DNA of 64,000 bases from Salinivirga cyanobacteriivorans (GTDB lineage: Bacteria > Bacteroidota > Bacteroidia > Bacteroidales > Salinivirgaceae). The notes under the pieces were generated by a model. It made no database searches, was not told the origin of the DNA, and saw only the letters and a list, made by a program, of their open reading frames with translations. The stretch covers positions 2,305,501-2,369,500 of the forward strand of contig NZ_CP013118.1 of assembly GCF_001443605.1 (NCBI RefSeq), read 5' to 3'. A program made the translations under genes and the position numbers. Each line of letters begins with the position of its first letter. The first letter of the stretch is position 1. Shown here in pieces: positions 19,082 through 29,112 of this stretch.

Positions 19082-20317
19082 ATGCAGAACGTAAATTTGA
19101 TTGATACTTTTCTGGAATTCAAAGAGCTCAAGAATATTGACAGAGCTACCATGATGCGTGTTTTAGAGGATGTATTTCGCAATGTTTTGCGTAAACATTA
19201 TGGTGGCGATGAACACTTCGACATCATTATCAACATTGATAAAGGTGACTTCGAAATCTGGCGCAACCGCGACGTAGTAGCAGATGATGAGTTGGAGGAT
19301 GAATACACACAGATAAAATTATCTGACGCGAAAAAAATTGATGAAGACTACGAAGTTGGTGAAGAAGTAACAGACGAAGTAACCATTGAAGATTTTGGTC
19401 GCAGAGCCATTCTTTCAATTCGTCAGAATTTAACTTCGCGTATCCTGGAACTTGAGAAAGAGCACATTTTCGGGAAATACAAAGATCGCATAGGCGAAAT
19501 CATCACCGGAGAAGTATACCAGGTATGGAAGCGCGAAATACTCATTGTAGATGACGAAGGCAATGAGCTTATTTTACCAAAAGAAGAGCAAATACCTTCA
19601 GACTACTTCCGCAAAGGCGACAGCGTACGTGCAGTTGTAATTAAGGTTGAGTTTAAAAACAACAACCCCTTCATTATTCTTTCACGTACAGCACCAGAAT
19701 TTCTGGAGCGCCTGTTCGAACTTGAAGTACCTGAAATATTTGACGGTCTTATTACAATTAAAAAAATTGTACGTATGCCGGGCGAACGCGCCAAGGTTGC
19801 TGTGGAATCATACGATGACCGCATCGATCCTGTAGGCGCCTGCGTAGGTATGAAAGGTGCCAGAATACATGGTATTGTGCGTGAGTTAAGAAACGAAAAC
19901 ATCGATGTCATTAATTACACCAACAATTTACAATTGTATATTTCAAGGGCATTAAGTCCGGCCAAAATATCAACCATTAAAATCGATGAGGAAAACAGCA
20001 AAGCCGATGTTTACCTTATGCCTGACCAGGTTTCACTGGCCATTGGCAAAAGCGGTAGCAATATTAAGCTGGCTAGTTTACTCACCGGTTACGAAATTGA
20101 TGTGTACCGTGAGCTTGCTGAAGATGACGAAGATGTAGATCTGGAAGAATTTTCTGATGAAATTGACGGTTGGGTAATTGATACACTCAAAGGTATAGGT
20201 TGCGATACAGCCAAATCTGTACTTGAAATACCAAAAGATGAATTAATGTCGAGAACTGACCTTGAAGAAGAGTCGATTGACGACGTTCTCAACATATTAA
20301 AGGCTGAATTCGAATAA
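19082..20317 (+). CDS. nusA: Transcription termination/antitermination factor NusA
   Basis: 411-aa NusA. The N-terminal RNA polymerase-binding domain (residues 1-130) is followed by an S1 domain (GEIITGEVYQVWKREILIV), KH1 (DPVGACVGMKGARIHGI) and KH2 (MPDQVSLAIGKSGSNIKLAS), then a short acidic tail with one helix-hairpin-helix-like unit. It lacks the two long C-terminal repeats of the E. coli protein, as usual in this phylum. Confidence 0.96.
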   Translation: MQNVNLIDTFLEFKELKNIDRATMMRVLEDVFRNVLRKHYGGDEHFDIIINIDKGDFEIWRNRDVVADDELEDEYTQIKLSDAKKIDEDYEVGEEVTDEVTIEDFGRRAILSIRQNLTSRILELEKEHIFGKYKDRIGEIITGEVYQVWKREILIVDDEGNELILPKEEQIPSDYFRKGDSVRAVVIKVEFKNNNPFIILSRTAPEFLERLFELEVPEIFDGLITIKKIVRMPGERAKVAVESYDDRIDPVGACVGMKGARIHGIVRELRNENIDVINYTNNLQLYISRALSPAKISTIKIDEENSKADVYLMPDQVSLAIGKSGSNIKLASLLTGYEIDVYRELAEDDEDVDLEEFSDEIDGWVIDTLKGIGCDTAKSVLEIPKDELMSRTDLEEESIDDVLNILKAEFE

Positions 20318-20318
20318 T

Positions 20319-20352
20319 TTTGGAGAATTTATAATAATTCCTATTATATTCG
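20319..20352 (+). promoter_or_regulatory. Possible infB promoter
   Basis: A TTTG at 20319-20322 and TATATTCG at 20345-20352 (near-match to TAnnTTTG) are 22 bp apart and end 23 bp before infB. The spacing is close to the Bacteroidota norm, suggesting infB has its own promoter beside read-through from nusA. Confidence 0.35.
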
Positions 20353-20375
20353 CAAAATAAAGTTAAGGACAATAT

Positions 20376-23285
20376 ATGACACAAGGCAAAAAGTCGATAC
20401 GTTTAAGTAAAGTTGCCAAGGAATTAAATGTGGGGATTTCTACCATTATCGATTTCTTTGATAAACAAGGACTTGATATTAAGGCAAATCCTAACACAAA
20501 AATAAGTCCGGAGGTATATGACATGCTGGTGGCTGAATACAGCCAGGACGGTAAAATGAAAAAAGAATCAGAAAAACTGAGTCTTGGCACCCATAGGTCA
20601 AACCCGGAAGTGGTAACTATCGACAAAAAAGAAGAAGACAACGAAGAGGACGAAGAGGAAGGAGATGAGGTGATGATTAAGGACCTGAGCTCAGGTAAAA
20701 CTGCATCACCAGAGGCAAAAGAAGAAGAAGAGAAAGAAAAGAAGGAAGAAGTAAAAGAGGAGAAAAAAGAGGATACTTCCAGCAAAAAGCAGGAAAAACC
20801 GAAAGAGGAAAAGCCTGAAAGTACCAAAGAAGAAAAGCAGGAGAACCAACCTAAGGTTGTTGGAAAAATTGACCTGGACAATGTAAAAAAGGCGCGTCCG
20901 AAGAAAAAATCAGAAGAGAAAACTGCTGAGAAAAAGGAAAAGAGCAAGGCACAACCTGAAAAGGAAAAACCAGCTCAAGCTAAACCTAAAGAAGCGCCAA
21001 AACCAGAAGCTAAAAAGCAAAAAGAGGCCCCTCAGCCCAAGAAAGCAAAACCAACGCCTAAATCTGCTGAGAAAGAGCAACCCAAAAAAGAGCCAGAGAA
21101 AAAACAGGCGCCCAAAAAAGAGGAAAAAGATAGCGACTTTATAGAATCGAAAGTTGAAAAGCTTTCTGGTCCTACCGTAGTTGGCAAAATCGACTTGCCT
21201 AAAGAACAGCCTAAGAATCAAGATGATTCGCGCAAAAAGAAAAAGCGCAGAAAACGCATTCGTAAAGATAAGGTTGACGTAAACAAGGAGCGCAATGATA
21301 ATAAACAGCGCCAAAAGCAACATACCGACAAAAAGGATTTCCCGAAGAAAAAGAGAAAGAAAAAACCTACAAGACCTGAGGTAAATGAGGAGGACGTACA
21401 AAAACAAATTAAGGAAACCCTCTCAAGATTAACCTCAAAAGGTAAAAGTAAGGGTGCCAAATATCGTCGTGATAAACGTGATGCTGTTCAGCGCAAGCAA
21501 GAAGAGGAAATACAGCAGCAGGAACAGGATAAGAACATCCTTAAAGTTACCGAATTTGTTTCGGTAAATGAATTGGCCAACATGATGGACGTTCCGGCCA
21601 CAGATGTTATTGCTACCTGTATGAACCTCGGACTTTTTGTTTCAATCAACCAACGTCTTGATGCAGAAACAATGTCGCTTGTAGCAGATGAGTTCAATTA
21701 CAAAGTAGAATTTGTAAGTGCCGAAGTACTGGATGCAATTGAAACAGAGGAAGAAGACGATCCGGAAGAACTCACGCCACGCCCACCTATTGTTACAGTC
21801 ATGGGTCACGTAGACCATGGAAAAACATCATTGCTTGACCATATACGTAAAGAAAACGTTATTGCCGGTGAAGCAGGTGGTATTACGCAGCACATTGGTG
21901 CATATAACGTAAAACTTGATGATGGCAAGCGCATCACATTTTTGGACACACCAGGTCACGAAGCATTTACAGCAATGCGTGCCCGCGGAGCCCAAATTAC
22001 CGATGTGGCCATTATCATCATAGCAGCAGATGACAATATTATGCCTCAGACAAAAGAGGCTATTAACCACGCCCAGGCAGCAGGCGTACCAATTGTGTTT
22101 GCCATAAACAAAATTGACAAACCCGGTGCAAGTGCAGAAAAAATCAAAGAAGAGCTGGCACAAATGAACCTGCTGGTCGAAGAGTGGGGTGGTAAATATC
22201 AGTCACAGGATATATCAGCAAAAAATGGCGTTAATATCGAGGAATTGCTTGAAAAAGTATTGCTCGAAGCTGAGCTACTCGATTTGAAAGCCAATGCAGA
22301 CAAGAAAGCTACAGGAACCGTAATTGAAAGCTCGCTTGACCGAGGTCGCGGATATGTAGCCACAGTACTTGTAGAGGCAGGAACTCTGAAGATTGGCGAT
22401 ATTATTCTGGCCGGTTCATACTATGGCCACGTAAAAGCCATGTATAACGAGCGTGGCGCACGCATAGAAGAAGCAGGCCCGGCAGTACCGGTTCAGATTC
22501 TTGGTCTGAACGGCGCGCCGCAGGCAGGCGACAAGTTCAACATTATGGAAAGCGACGCCGAAGCCAAAGATATTGCCAATAAACGCGAGCAATTGCAACG
22601 CGAGCAGGGCTTACGCGCTCAAAAACACATTACACTTGACGAAATCGGCAGACGTATTGCCATTGGTAACTTCCAGGAACTTAACATTATTGTAAAAGGT
22701 GATGTGGATGGTTCTATTGAAGCACTTGCCGATTCAATGATTAAGCTTTCGACAGAAGAAATACAGGTAAATGTTATCCACAAAGGCGTGGGACAAATAT
22801 CTGAATCAGATATCCTGCTTGCTGCAGCATCGAACGCAATTATTGTTGGTTTCCAGGTGCGCCCATCAATTGCCGCGCGTAAACTGGCAGAAAAAGAAGA
22901 AATCGACATCAGACTATATTCCGTTATATACGATGCCATCAATGAAATCAGAGATGCAATGGAAGGAATGCTTTCTCCAGACATCAAAGAGGAAGTGACC
23001 GGTACTGCAGAAGTGCTGACCGTATTCAAAATCACTAAAGTTGGTAAAGTAGCCGGATGTATAGTGCGCGAAGGAAAAATATACCGCAACTCTAAAGTAC
23101 GACTTATTCGGGAAGGAATTGTGGTTTATACCGGAGAACTCGGTTCACTTAAACGATTCAAAGACGATGTTAAGGAAGTTGCTTCAGGATACGAATGTGG
23201 CCTGAATATCGAGAATTTTAACGATATTAAAGTTGGCGACATGGTAGAGTCATTTAAGGAAGTTGAAGTGAAAAAAACACTATAG
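20376..23285 (+). CDS. infB: Translation initiation factor IF-2
   Basis: 969-aa GTPase that brings initiator tRNA to the 30S subunit. An IF2_N helix domain ([20 protein letters not shown]) opens the protein, followed by a very long Lys/Glu/Pro/Gln-rich linker (about residues 65-390), a second IF2_N, the G domain with [12 protein letters not shown] near residue 477, DTPGHEAF and NKIDKP, and domains II to IV. The linker's extreme composition produces long spurious reading frames on the other strand. It ends 17 bp before a strong terminator. Confidence 0.97.
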   Translation: MTQGKKSIRLSKVAKELNVGISTIIDFFDKQGLDIKANPNTKISPEVYDMLVAEYSQDGKMKKESEKLSLGTHRSNPEVVTIDKKEEDNEEDEEEGDEVMIKDLSSGKTASPEAKEEEEKEKKEEVKEEKKEDTSSKKQEKPKEEKPESTKEEKQENQPKVVGKIDLDNVKKARPKKKSEEKTAEKKEKSKAQPEKEKPAQAKPKEAPKPEAKKQKEAPQPKKAKPTPKSAEKEQPKKEPEKKQAPKKEEKDSDFIESKVEKLSGPTVVGKIDLPKEQPKNQDDSRKKKKRRKRIRKDKVDVNKERNDNKQRQKQHTDKKDFPKKKRKKKPTRPEVNEEDVQKQIKETLSRLTSKGKSKGAKYRRDKRDAVQRKQEEEIQQQEQDKNILKVTEFVSVNELANMMDVPATDVIATCMNLGLFVSINQRLDAETMSLVADEFNYKVEFVSAEVLDAIETEEEDDPEELTPRPPIVTVMGHVDHGKTSLLDHIRKENVIAGEAGGITQHIGAYNVKLDDGKRITFLDTPGHEAFTAMRARGAQITDVAIIIIAADDNIMPQTKEAINHAQAAGVPIVFAINKIDKPGASAEKIKEELAQMNLLVEEWGGKYQSQDISAKNGVNIEELLEKVLLEAELLDLKANADKKATGTVIESSLDRGRGYVATVLVEAGTLKIGDIILAGSYYGHVKAMYNERGARIEEAGPAVPVQILGLNGAPQAGDKFNIMESDAEAKDIANKREQLQREQGLRAQKHITLDEIGRRIAIGNFQELNIIVKGDVDGSIEALADSMIKLSTEEIQVNVIHKGVGQISESDILLAAASNAIIVGFQVRPSIAARKLAEKEEIDIRLYSVIYDAINEIRDAMEGMLSPDIKEEVTGTAEVLTVFKITKVGKVAGCIVREGKIYRNSKVRLIREGIVVYTGELGSLKRFKDDVKEVASGYECGLNIENFNDIKVGDMVESFKEVEVKKTL

Positions 23286-23302
23286 AAAAACCTATAAAAC
23301 CA

Positions 23303-23336
23303 AAAAAACCTGACGTTTGCACGTCAGGTTTTTTTT
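23303..23336 (+). terminator. Rho-independent terminator after infB
   Basis: Perfect hairpin with stem AACCTGACGT / ACGTCAGGTT, loop TTGC, preceded by an A-run and followed by eight T residues. The A/T runs pair as well, so it can act in both directions: it closes rimP-nusA-infB and may also stop transcripts from the convergent queA gene. Confidence 0.92.
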
Positions 23337-23359
23337 ATGATAAAAATGGTGTCAAATTA

Positions 23360-24409
23360 TCATAAAATAAGCATGGCATCGCCATACGTGCCAAAACGGT
23401 ATTTCTCCTTAATTGCAGTCTGATATGCATCTTTAATAAGATCATAACCTCCGAATGCGCTTACCATCATCAATAAAGTTGAAAGCGGCAAATGAAAATT
23501 TGAAATCATGCTATCAGCAACACTAAACTCATAGGGTGGAAAAATAAACTTGTTGGTCCAGCCATCATATGGCTTTACCATTCCGTTAGTTGAAACAGAG
23601 CTCTCCAGCGTACGCATAACTGTTGTACCAACAGCGCAAATACTACTTTTCCGCTCACGGGCACTGTTCACAATATTGGCAGCATCTTCGGTAATGAGAA
23701 TCTGCTCCGAATCCATTTTATGTTTCGTTAAATCTTCAACCTCTACCGTTCTAAAATTACCCAATCCAACATGCAGGGTAATAAACCCAAAGTTCACACC
23801 TAAAATTTCCAAACGCTTCATGAGCTCGCGGCTAAAATGCATACCGGCCGTGGGAGCTGCTACGGCACCTTCATGTTTGGCATAAATGGTCTGATAACGA
23901 TCCCGGTCTTCTTCTTTGACCTCTCTTTTAATAAATTTTGGTAGCGGTGTTTCGCCATGGGCATAAAGTGTTTTCTTAAACTCCTCATATGGTCCGTCGA
24001 ATAAAAAACGTAAAGTACGTCCACGACTGGTGGTATTATCAATAACTTCTGCAACAAGTGAATTATTTTCACCAAAATAGAGCTTATTGCCAATACGTAT
24101 TTTCCGCGCCGGGTCAACCAGGACGTCCCATAAGCGTTGATCGCGATTTAATTCGCGTAACAAAAAGACCTCGATTTTTGCACCTGTTTTCTCCTTATTG
24201 CCGTAAAGACGCGCAGGAAAAACCTTGGTATTATTAAAAATCATGGCATCATCCTCTTTGAAATAGTTAAGCACATCTTTAAATTCCTTATGCTCTATTT
24301 TACCGCTATCGCGATGAACAACCATCAGACGTGACTCATCGCGGTTGTGTGCAGGATGCAGAGCTATTAACTCCTCTGGTAGTTTGTAATTAAACTGGGA
24401 CAACTTCAT
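23360..24409 (-). CDS. queA: S-adenosylmethionine:tRNA ribosyltransferase-isomerase
   Basis: 349-aa QueA, which transfers the ribosyl part of SAM to preQ1 in tRNA to form epoxyqueuosine. Family motifs include [36 protein letters not shown] and [16 protein letters not shown]. The start overlaps the truB stop by 4 bp, so the pair of tRNA-modification genes is coupled. Confidence 0.96.
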   Translation of the reverse strand: MKLSQFNYKLPEELIALHPAHNRDESRLMVVHRDSGKIEHKEFKDVLNYFKEDDAMIFNNTKVFPARLYGNKEKTGAKIEVFLLRELNRDQRLWDVLVDPARKIRIGNKLYFGENNSLVAEVIDNTTSRGRTLRFLFDGPYEEFKKTLYAHGETPLPKFIKREVKEEDRDRYQTIYAKHEGAVAAPTAGMHFSRELMKRLEILGVNFGFITLHVGLGNFRTVEVEDLTKHKMDSEQILITEDAANIVNSARERKSSICAVGTTVMRTLESSVSTNGMVKPYDGWTNKFIFPPYEFSVADSMISNFHLPLSTLLMMVSAFGGYDLIKDAYQTAIKEKYRFGTYGDAMLIL

Positions 24410-25134
24410 AACTCACCAACTTTATATTTGTTTAATCGATTAATTTTATTGATATATTGATCAAGCGACCAGGCATCATCCAATGAAAATTGCCCGATTG
24501 CTGTTCTTGTTAATCCTTGCAAATATGCACCACTATTAAGTTTTTTTCCAAGGTCGTGGGCAAATGACCTAATGTAAGTACCCTTGCTGCATTTAATACG
24601 AACATTTATATGTTTTGGTTCAAAATACTGCAAATCAATTTCATGAAAAAACACATTTTTTGCTTTTAATGCCACATCAATGTTTTTTCTTGCGTATTCA
24701 TAGGCTGGTTTTCCATTAACTTTTTTGGCTGAGAATACAGGAGGCATTTGCATTTGTGATCCCTTAAATTCGTTTAGCGCACGCTCAACCAACTGTTTCG
24801 TAATATGATCAACAGGATATTCCTGATCAATTTCTGTTTCAAGATCGTAGGATGGCGTTGTAGCACCCAGGTCAATACCCGCCACATAGGTTTTAGGTGC
24901 ATCCTGTATAAATTCAATCATTTTTGTGGCTTTGCCTATACAAACAATAAGCAACCCATCGGCAAGCGGATCAAGCGTACCGGCATGGCCCACCTTAATT
25001 TTCTTTATTTCGAGGGCACGGGTCAGGTGCCATCTAATTTTGTTTACTACGTCAAAAGAGGTCCATTGCAGTGGTTTATTAATTAAAACAACCCTTCCCG
25101 AACGGTAAATTTCCCTGATTGTATCTATATCCAT
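24406..25134 (-). CDS. truB: tRNA pseudouridine-55 synthase
   Basis: 242-aa TruB. The catalytic aspartate is Asp55 in [29 protein letters not shown] and [13 protein letters not shown] are further family motifs. The protein lacks a C-terminal PUA domain, giving the short form usual for Bacteroidota. It is 2 bp from uppP and overlaps queA, so uppP-truB-queA are likely one operon. Confidence 0.96.
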   Translation of the reverse strand: MDIDTIREIYRSGRVVLINKPLQWTSFDVVNKIRWHLTRALEIKKIKVGHAGTLDPLADGLLIVCIGKATKMIEFIQDAPKTYVAGIDLGATTPSYDLETEIDQEYPVDHITKQLVERALNEFKGSQMQMPPVFSAKKVNGKPAYEYARKNIDVALKAKNVFFHEIDLQYFEPKHINVRIKCSKGTYIRSFAHDLGKKLNSGAYLQGLTRTAIGQFSLDDAWSLDQYINKINRLNKYKVGEL

Positions 25135-25136
25135 AA

Positions 25137-25922
25137 TTATCCGGCAATAATAGCTATGCTACCTACAACTAGGCAATAAACAGCAAACCAAATAAGTTTA
25201 CCGCGTTTTACAATATTGATCATCCAACGGCAGGCCAACCAACCAGACACAAATGCTGCTACAAATCCTACGAGCAGGGGTAGTGTGCCAATTTCGCTAT
25301 TTGCTGTCATTTCTCCACTCACTAAATCGAGAAAATTCTCACCCAGAATGGGGATCAGCACCATTAAAAATGAGAAACGTGCTATGCGTTTTTTATCAAC
25401 CCCCAACAGGAGGCCTGTGGAGATGGTGGCCCCGGACCGGCTAATACCTGGCAAAACAGCAAGTGCCTGGGCTATACCAATAACAAAGGCATTTCCGGGT
25501 TTAATCTCCCGCTTTCCACTTCTCCAGAAATGGGCAAACGCCAATAGCGCTGCCGTAACCAAAAGCATAGCGCCTACAAAAACAAGATTCTCACCTCCAA
25601 AAAACTGCTCCACATTATCTTTAAAAAAGAGCCCTATTATGGCCACAGGAACCATTGAAACCATAATATAAAAAACGTATTTGGTTTCTTTGTTCCACTG
25701 AAATTTGAGGGTGCCACTTATAATCTCAGCCAGGTCTTGTCTGAAAACCACAATGGTGCTCAAAACGGTAGCACCGTGTACCGCTACAGTAAACATAAGG
25801 CTCTCACGGGCCTCAACACCCAATAAGTGTTTTCCAATTTCAAGGTGTCCACTGCTCGATACAGGCAAAAACTCAGTAAGACCCTGGATCAAACCCAGAA
25901 TCAGCGCTTCAATCCACTCCAT
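25137..25922 (-). CDS. uppP: Undecaprenyl-diphosphatase (bacitracin-resistance type)
   Basis: 261-aa polytopic membrane enzyme that dephosphorylates undecaprenyl pyrophosphate to recycle the lipid carrier for peptidoglycan and O-antigen. The two catalytic signatures are present: QGLTEFLPVSSSGHLEIG and PGISRSGATISTGLLLG. The carrier is also used by the polysaccharide cluster at 47-61 kb. Confidence 0.96.
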   Translation of the reverse strand: MEWIEALILGLIQGLTEFLPVSSSGHLEIGKHLLGVEARESLMFTVAVHGATVLSTIVVFRQDLAEIISGTLKFQWNKETKYVFYIMVSMVPVAIIGLFFKDNVEQFFGGENLVFVGAMLLVTAALLAFAHFWRSGKREIKPGNAFVIGIAQALAVLPGISRSGATISTGLLLGVDKKRIARFSFLMVLIPILGENFLDLVSGEMTANSEIGTLPLLVGFVAAFVSGWLACRWMINIVKRGKLIWFAVYCLVVGSIAIIAG

Positions 25923-25934
25923 TTCTTCTTCTGC

Positions 25935-26189
25935 TTATTGATCCTCTTTCTTTTTGGGTTTGCGCATAATGGCCCACATAATGTATATAAAACCAGCCAA
26001 AACAAAAAGGGGTGCAAGTGTTATGCGGCGAAAAGAAAAAATCTCGCGGCTAAATTCCTCCGGATTATCTGAGCCACCTCCCATCATAAGCAAAAAGCCG
26101 ATAATAACGACTCCAAATCCGATCAGTAAATGCTTATAACTATCTTTCGGGATGGCAAATGTAAGTTTGTTTGATTTTTTTTCGGCCAT
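25935..26189 (-). CDS. DUF3098 small membrane protein
   Basis: 84-aa protein with two hydrophobic segments (LLIGFGVVIIGFLLMMGGGS and APLFVLAGFIYIMWAIM) separated by a short loop with NPEEF. It matches the DUF3098 family, which is regularly found between ftsX and uppP in Bacteroidota. No function is known. It follows ftsX by 11 bp. Confidence 0.88.
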   Translation of the reverse strand: MAEKKSNKLTFAIPKDSYKHLLIGFGVVIIGFLLMMGGGSDNPEEFSREIFSFRRITLAPLFVLAGFIYIMWAIMRKPKKKEDQ

Positions 26190-26200
26190 TGTATATGGAT

Positions 26201-27079
26201 TTAAAAATATAATTTATCTGTACTGATTCGTAAATATTTATTCACTGCAAACAGGGTTGAAAAGAATGAGATTACAATACCCACAATAATAATTCCACTT
26301 GTTAAAATGCCCATGACAAAGGGGTCGGTAAATACACCAATTTCAGGAAACTCATTACCAACAAGATAAATAACTGCAAACAACATAGCATTGGCAAAAA
26401 GACCACTGTATATCCCATGCAATGCACTCGTTCGAAGGAAGGGTCCGCGAATAAAATACCTTGTGGCGCCAACAAGCCTCATGGTGTTGATAATAAATCG
26501 CTTGGAATAAACCGACAGACGGATTGTATTGTTGATTAATACAATGGAAATAAACAATAACAAAGCAGCAAATCCCAATAAAATCAGACTAATTTTACGA
26601 ATATTTTCATTCATTAAATGCACCAGAGATTTTTGATACCAAACCTCTTTAATTTGGGGAAACTGAAGCAATTCCTGTTCTATTTTTCTGATGCTGTCAT
26701 TGTTGGCATAACGGGCTATTAAATTAACATCAATTGAAACAGGTAGTGGGTTATATCCGATAAAGTCAATAAATTCTTCTCCAAGATCTTGCTGCAGCTC
26801 TTTGGCGGCTTCGGCTTTACTTATGTGTGTGGTAGATTTCACAAAATCACGCGATTCAATAACTTTTTGCAATCGCAACACATCGGGCTCTTTCACCTCT
26901 TCTTTCAGAATAATGCTGAACCCGATATTTTCGCGCACATAATCAGAAAGTTTCTTGGCATTAAGCAAAAGAAGCCCCATGATACCCAACATAAAAAGCA
27001 CCAGGGTAATAGATACTACCGTGGTGATGTATGAAGTTCTCAGGCGTCTTTTCGATGATCGTTCTTCTCTGGGCTTCAT
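26201..27079 (-). CDS. ftsX: Cell division protein FtsX
   Basis: About 292-aa ABC-transporter-like membrane protein that with FtsE regulates peptidoglycan hydrolases at the septum. One transmembrane helix near the N-terminus, a periplasmic domain, then three helices with the MRLVGATRYFIRGPF segment typical of FtsX. A GTG at 27118 would add 13 residues; the ATG at 27079 (KPREERSSKRR) fits better. ftsE is not adjacent. Confidence 0.93.
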   Translation of the reverse strand: MKPREERSSKRRLRTSYITTVVSITLVLFMLGIMGLLLLNAKKLSDYVRENIGFSIILKEEVKEPDVLRLQKVIESRDFVKSTTHISKAEAAKELQQDLGEEFIDFIGYNPLPVSIDVNLIARYANNDSIRKIEQELLQFPQIKEVWYQKSLVHLMNENIRKISLILLGFAALLLFISIVLINNTIRLSVYSKRFIINTMRLVGATRYFIRGPFLRTSALHGIYSGLFANAMLFAVIYLVGNEFPEIGVFTDPFVMGILTSGIIIVGIVISFFSTLFAVNKYLRISTDKLYF

Positions 27080-27287
27080 GGTTAGGTTTGCTTTAAAATT
27101 AAAGCCGTTACCGGGCACTTTTAGCTAAAGTTTACAAAAATACACGTAAAGTCCTAAAATACCAACCAAATATCATGTAATTTAAATTGTTGTGCATAAT
27201 CTCGGGGCAAAGGCCCAAATAAATTTATGTACTGGCCCGTTTTTTTGTTCTAAAAATGTAACTTCGACAGAATAAAACCAGAGTAAT

Positions 27288-28175
27288 ATGAACTTCAGAG
27301 ATATGGTGTTTATTGCAGTGGCCGAAAACCTGAGCTTTACAAAAGCAGCTGATGAGCTTTTTATAAGCCAGCCCGCAGTAACCAAACACATAAGGGAGCT
27401 CGAGCGAGAGCTTAATGAAACCCTGTTTGAACGCAAAGGCAATAAAATTTATCTCACCAGGCAAGGCAAAATTACTTATCGGCACTTAAAACAAATACAT
27501 CAGCAATATGCCGAAATGGAATTTGAACTAAGCCTGCAACATGGACATGTAAAAGGGGCGCTAAGTATTGGTGCAAGCTCTACCATTTCACAATACGTTA
27601 TTCCCTCAGCTATTGCAAGTTTTCACCACCGTTATCCCGGCATAAAAGTCAGCCTTTTTAACGGCAACTCTTTTGAAATGGAGCAATTGCTTATAGAAAA
27701 TAAAATTGACCTGGCCCTTGTCGAGAATGCCTCATCGAAAGCAGGTGTCCGGTTTCAAAAATTCATGGACGATGAAATCATTATTGTCACCGGAAGTCAG
27801 AGTGCTTTTGCCCGCCGCAACGCCCTTTCGGCAGAAGAAATACAACAAATACCGATTGTACTCAGGGAACAGGGCTCTGGTACATTGGAAGTAATTTATA
27901 ACGAATTAAAAAAACAGGGCATTGATCTTGAAAAACTAAATATTCACATGCACCTGGGCAGCACGGAAGCAATTAAAAATTTCCTCCCAAAATTTGATGG
28001 TATAGCATTGCTGTCAGAAAAAGCTATCGAAAAAGAACTGCAACTGAATATACTTAAAAAATTAAGCATCGCCAATATGCGCATTTACCGCCAATTCAGG
28101 TTTGCAAGATTACAGGGCCATGAATATAAAATCCCGGAAACACTCATAAACTTCCTGCTTGATTATAACTTTTAG
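27288..28175 (+). CDS. LysR-family transcriptional regulator
   Basis: 295-aa regulator. The N-terminal winged helix-turn-helix is classical (LSFTKAADELFISQPAVTKH, residues about 16-36), followed by a periplasmic-binding-protein-like effector domain (LSIGASSTISQYVIPSAIA). It resembles the CysB/CbbR-like subgroup that senses small anions or metabolites. A TSUP transporter gene follows 84 bp downstream in the same direction, a frequent pairing in sulfur metabolism; the regulator may control it. Confidence 0.9.
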   Translation: MNFRDMVFIAVAENLSFTKAADELFISQPAVTKHIRELERELNETLFERKGNKIYLTRQGKITYRHLKQIHQQYAEMEFELSLQHGHVKGALSIGASSTISQYVIPSAIASFHHRYPGIKVSLFNGNSFEMEQLLIENKIDLALVENASSKAGVRFQKFMDDEIIIVTGSQSAFARRNALSAEEIQQIPIVLREQGSGTLEVIYNELKKQGIDLEKLNIHMHLGSTEAIKNFLPKFDGIALLSEKAIEKELQLNILKKLSIANMRIYRQFRFARLQGHEYKIPETLINFLLDYNF

Positions 28176-28198
28176 TTATTCTGGATAATTTTTTACCA

Positions 28199-28230
28199 TT
28201 TGACCTGGTTATAATATTGCCTTACTTTTG
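28199..28230 (+). promoter_or_regulatory. Bacteroidota-type promoter of the TSUP transporter
   Basis: TTTG at 28199-28202 and TACTTTTG at 28223-28230 match the -33 and -7 boxes, with a 20-bp spacer, and end 29 bp before the start codon. It is one of the best promoter matches in the window. Confidence 0.65.
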
Positions 28231-28259
28231 TGTTCAGATTGTAAAAAAGAAAAGTCTGA

Positions 28260-28976
28260 ATGGAAATTGTCTGGATAATACTTATCGTACTATTAGCCTC
28301 ACTTATAAAAGGCATTACAGGTTTTGGATTTGCAATGGTATCGCTGCCACTTTTGATGTTTTGGTACAGTCCGTTGGAACTTATTCCGGTATTAATGATC
28401 TCAAACCTATTGTCTTCGGCCCTTATTTTATTACAAAAAAAAGAGCAAAAATTAGTTAGCAAGCCATTCAAAGGGCTCATATTATTTGGTGCTATCTTCA
28501 CCATACTGGGGGTAGTTGCACTTAATTTCATATCTGAGGACCATCTGGCTAAATTTGTGGCACTTTTTTTCATCCTTCTGTCAGGCATTTCTTTATTAAA
28601 GGTGCGCTACCATCCGGTAATTAAAAAACCCTGGTATAAGTTGGCCGGGGCACTCTGTGGATTTTTAACCGGGTGCATATCCATAAGTGGCCCTCCGCTG
28701 GCACTATTTCTGAATTTTGCCAATGCAGGCAAACAACAATTTCGCGAAATATTTGCCTGGTTTAGCCTAATTACAGCCATTATAGCGCTCATAGGCTACT
28801 ATTTTTCAGGTTTACTAACAGCAAAATCACTTGAAATGAGCGCACTGTTCCTGCCTTTATTGTTTATTGGGTCATTTTTGGGTAAAAGACTCAACAAAAA
28901 AGTACCAACAGTGCTGTTTAGGCAATTCAGTATTGCAATGAGCCTGGTATCCTGTGTGGTGCTGCTTTTAGGGTAA
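28260..28976 (+). CDS. TSUP-family (TauE/SafE-like) membrane transporter
   Basis: 238-aa polytopic membrane protein of the TauE/SafE/TSUP family, which exports or imports sulfite, sulfoacetate and other organic anions. The N-terminal motif LIKGITGFGFAMVSLPLL and its C-terminal counterpart FLTGCISISGPPLALFL are visible, with about eight hydrophobic helices. The substrate cannot be told from sequence. It is preceded by a LysR regulator and a good promoter. Confidence 0.85.
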   Translation: MEIVWIILIVLLASLIKGITGFGFAMVSLPLLMFWYSPLELIPVLMISNLLSSALILLQKKEQKLVSKPFKGLILFGAIFTILGVVALNFISEDHLAKFVALFFILLSGISLLKVRYHPVIKKPWYKLAGALCGFLTGCISISGPPLALFLNFANAGKQQFREIFAWFSLITAIIALIGYYFSGLLTAKSLEMSALFLPLLFIGSFLGKRLNKKVPTVLFRQFSIAMSLVSCVVLLLG

Positions 28977-29112
28977 AAACCACATGATTATACCCGTAAA
29001 CCCACTCCTTAATCAGGAAAACAAAGTAAAAACACCATAATAATACCTGTTTATTTGGTTCGTTTTTTTATAATTTTCGAAATTACAGCCAGGCACCTCT
29101 CTTCAATAAAAG

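Noticed and set aside
20363..21460. Long open frames on the minus strand within infB (Ser/Phe/Leu-rich)
   Set aside because: They are by-products of the Lys/Glu-rich codons of the IF-2 linker read in reverse; infB is certain.
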